DNA of 44,445 nt from an uncultured Clostridia bacterium (GTDB lineage: Bacteria > Bacillota > Clostridia > Lachnospirales > Anaerotignaceae), in the NCBI GenBank assembly GCA_910587735.1, contig CAJUNT010000013.1, positions 26,916 through 71,360 on the forward strand, written 5' to 3'. The position numbers and the translations under genes were made by a program. A model generated the notes under the pieces. It was not told the DNA's origin and did no database searches. It saw only the letters and a program-made list of their open reading frames with translations. Positions 42,996-44,445 of the stretch are shown here, one piece after another (positions within the stretch are counted from its first letter, which is position 1; each line of letters starts with the position of its first letter).

Positions 42996-43120
42996 AATTT
43001 TCCTCCAAATATTATTATAAATGTTGTCATAAAATTTTTTTGCTTTTGCAAAATAATACGATTGCATATTATAATCATTAGTATCATTTTACTACTTTTG
43101 AAACAATTTTACAATATTAA

Positions 43121-43149
43121 TTGTATGATATTTCAGTACAAAATATAGT
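43121..43149 (+). promoter_or_regulatory. Candidate promoter of the yitT-family gene
   Basis: TTGTAT (43121-43126) and TATAGT (43144-43149) are 17 bp apart, about 65 bp before the start at 43216. The -35 matches four of six bases, the -10 five of six. Confidence 0.5.
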
Positions 43150-43215
43150 AAAATAATAGTATCAGCTTATCCATTAAACTGACAAATATATACAAATAGA
43201 AAGGAGAATGATAGG

Positions 43216-44103
43216 ATGTTACATACCATCAGAACATTTGCAGCAAGGTACATTATGATTACAATAGGAATTATATTGGTTTCTATTGGATTGGAAGTAT
43301 TTTTAATACCCAATCATATTATTGACGGAGGCATTACAGGCATTTCTATTATGTTCAGTTATTTAACAAAAATTCCTTTAAATGTCATTGTAATACTATT
43401 AAATTTACCTTTTATGTTCATTTCATTAAAACAAATGGGAAAACGCTTTGCAATCAGTTATTTGTATGCCATGATAGTGCTTTCTATTGGTTTAATGATA
43501 GCAGGAAATTTTGAAAGAATTACAAATGATACATTGCTTGCAACATTGTTCGGGGGTGTGTTGTTGGGTATTGGTGTAGGACTTGTCATACGATATGGTG
43601 CTTGTATGGACGGTACAGAAATGGCTGCAATATTAATTAGTAAAAAAACAGATATGTCTGTAGGACAATTTGTTTTGATTTGTAATCTTTTTATATTTAC
43701 AGTAGCTACATTTATATTTGGATTTGACAGAGCAATGTATTCTCTTGTAGCATATTTTGTTGCGTCAAAACTGATTGATACTGTTGTAGAAGGTTCTAAT
43801 CAGGTAAAAGCTGCCTTGATTGTTACACAGCATCAACAAGAAGTATCACAGGCAATATTGAAAAGTCTGGGCAGAACTGTCACAATAATGGAAGGAGAAG
43901 GTATGTTCAGCGGTAAAAAAGGTATATTATATGTTGTGCTGACTCGTGTAGAAGTGACAGAACTCCGTACTGTAATAGAACAGGTGGATATCGAAACACA
44001 AAGTCCTTCTTTTGTTACTATTCTTGATGTTTCAGAAGTAATGGGAAATAATTTAATGAAATATGGAAAACAGAAAAATAAAGGACTTTCACGCATATTG
44101 TAA
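43216..44103 (+). CDS. YitT-family membrane protein with DUF2179
   Basis: 295 residues after AAAGGAGAATG. Five or so spans (for example YIMITIGIILVSIGLEVFLI, IPLNVIVILLNLPFMFI, TLFGGVLLGIGVGLVIRYGA, VLICNLFIFTVATFIFGF) with the conserved IDGGITGISIMF and YGACMDGTEMAAIL. A C-terminal cytoplasmic DUF2179 domain (about 220-280) reads GRTVTIMEGEGMFSGKKGIL. The family is widespread in Firmicutes; its substrate is unknown. A single-gene unit with its own terminator. Confidence 0.92.
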   Translation: MLHTIRTFAARYIMITIGIILVSIGLEVFLIPNHIIDGGITGISIMFSYLTKIPLNVIVILLNLPFMFISLKQMGKRFAISYLYAMIVLSIGLMIAGNFERITNDTLLATLFGGVLLGIGVGLVIRYGACMDGTEMAAILISKKTDMSVGQFVLICNLFIFTVATFIFGFDRAMYSLVAYFVASKLIDTVVEGSNQVKAALIVTQHQQEVSQAILKSLGRTVTIMEGEGMFSGKKGILYVVLTRVEVTELRTVIEQVDIETQSPSFVTILDVSEVMGNNLMKYGKQKNKGLSRIL

Positions 44104-44112
44104 ATATACATA

Positions 44113-44145
44113 AATAAACACTAGTTTTATAAGCTAGTGTTTATT
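44113..44145 (+). terminator. Terminator of the yitT-family gene
   Basis: AATAAACACTAG (44113-44124) pairs with CTAGTGTTTATT (44134-44145) around a 9-nt loop, 10 bp after the stop. Confidence 0.8.
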
Positions 44146-44152
44146 ATTGTCT

Positions 44153-44222
44153 TTTTATGCATCACTTTTCCCCTTTCATTCCTATATAAATAATTTTAAA
44201 TACTTTTATGCATCACTTTTCC
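44153..44222 (+). repeat. 19-bp direct repeat next to the insertion sequence
   Basis: TTTTATGCATCACTTTTCC occurs at 44153-44171 and again at 44204-44222, 51 bp apart, just before the left end of the insertion sequence. It may be a remnant of an earlier insertion or a slippage product. Confidence 0.85.
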
Positions 44223-44230
44223 AAATAAGT

Positions 44231-44445
44231 GGTTCTGTTACGTTAAAATGATATAGACAACAGCCCCTTGTTGAAAGTACAATAAAATTAAGCAAAACAT
44301 ATTTTCTCCCAGAAAGGAGCTGTTTCTATGCATAAATATAAAAATTACTTTTAAAGACTTTTCTATTTCTTGTCCTCATTGTTTTTCGCAATCCATTTGG
44401 TGGTATGGAAAAGACAAATATGGACATCAAAAATATTGTTGTTGT
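44231..44445 (+). mobile_element. Left part of an insertion sequence, IS6-like end
   Basis: The candidate end GGTTCTGTTACGTTAAAATG (from 44231) resembles the GGTTCTGTT start of IS6-family termini. About 100 bp on, AAAGGAG and an ATG lead into a transposase frame with an N-terminal zinc finger. The element continues past the right edge, so the other terminus and the target duplication cannot be checked. Confidence 0.5.
44328..44445 (+). pseudogene. Transposase N-terminus, frame broken in a short A-tract
   Basis: AAAGGAG is 8 nt before ATG 44328, but that frame stops after eight codons. The next frame is open from 44329 to the edge and reads ITFKDFSISCPHCFSQSIWW then YGKDKYGHQKYCCC, a transposase-type zinc ribbon. 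Removing one A from the A5 run at 44340-44344 joins the ATG to this frame (MHKYKITFKDF). This is either a disabling insertion, a slippage site or a sequencing error. The catalytic domain is outside the window. Confidence 0.6.

Noticed and set aside
43833..44111. 92-codon minus-strand frame over the end of the yitT-family gene
   Set aside because: Antisense shadow of a well-supported gene with no ribosome site.

Overview
The window is AT-rich DNA from a spore-forming, low-G+C Firmicute, most likely a clostridium of the Lachnospirales type. The evidence is the spoIIAA-spoIIAB-sigF operon, an adjacent sigK, strong GGAGG ribosome sites with frequent GTG and TTG starts, S-layer-homology surface proteins, a large single-chain PurL and a PTS-glucose system controlled by GlcT-type antitermination. 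The species cannot be named from the sequence. No tRNA, rRNA or CRISPR array was seen.

Layout. 1-7.6 kb (minus) holds two large SLH-anchored surface proteins; the first runs off the left edge. 7.7-8.6 kb is a divergent pair of small XRE regulators around repeated operator-like sites. 8.6-12.5 kb (minus) is purL followed by a 34-residue membrane peptide gene missed by length cut-offs. 12.7-15.6 kb has a zinc-ribbon protein, the spoIIA operon (minus) and a divergent, uninterrupted sigK. 15.7-19.6 kb (minus) has a MarR regulator and the mltG-trmR-trhP cluster, which has the same order as yrrL-yrrM-yrrN/O of Bacillus. 20-22.9 kb is folC, a 62-residue protein and a zinc-ribbon/TPR membrane protein. 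23.8-26 kb (minus) has a Pr6Pr-like membrane protein, a leaderless helical protein and aroD. 26.3-29.8 kb (minus) is ptsG-glcT behind a promoter, RAT element and terminator. 30.3-36.9 kb has a secreted stalk-domain protein, a probably truncated propeller-like ORF, and a TetR regulator followed by an RND efflux pair; the same palindrome lies before tetR and before the pump genes. 37-41.8 kb has an unknown 509-residue protein and a P-type ATPase behind a yybP-ykoY-type manganese riboswitch. 42.1-44.1 kb has a leaderless lytic transglycosylase and a YitT-family membrane protein. The right edge enters an insertion sequence whose reading frame is broken in a short A-tract.

The most interesting material is non-coding. 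Two about 280-bp copies of a transposase-less IS200/IS605-type element share a promoter, internal hairpins and TTAC target sites, so each could make an omega-RNA-like transcript. One copy sits about 20 bp upstream of the ptsG promoter. A modular family of three hairpins recurs behind at least four genes, always in the same orientation relative to the gene it follows. The ptsG leader, the TetR operator set and the manganese switch show complete regulatory logic in the DNA.
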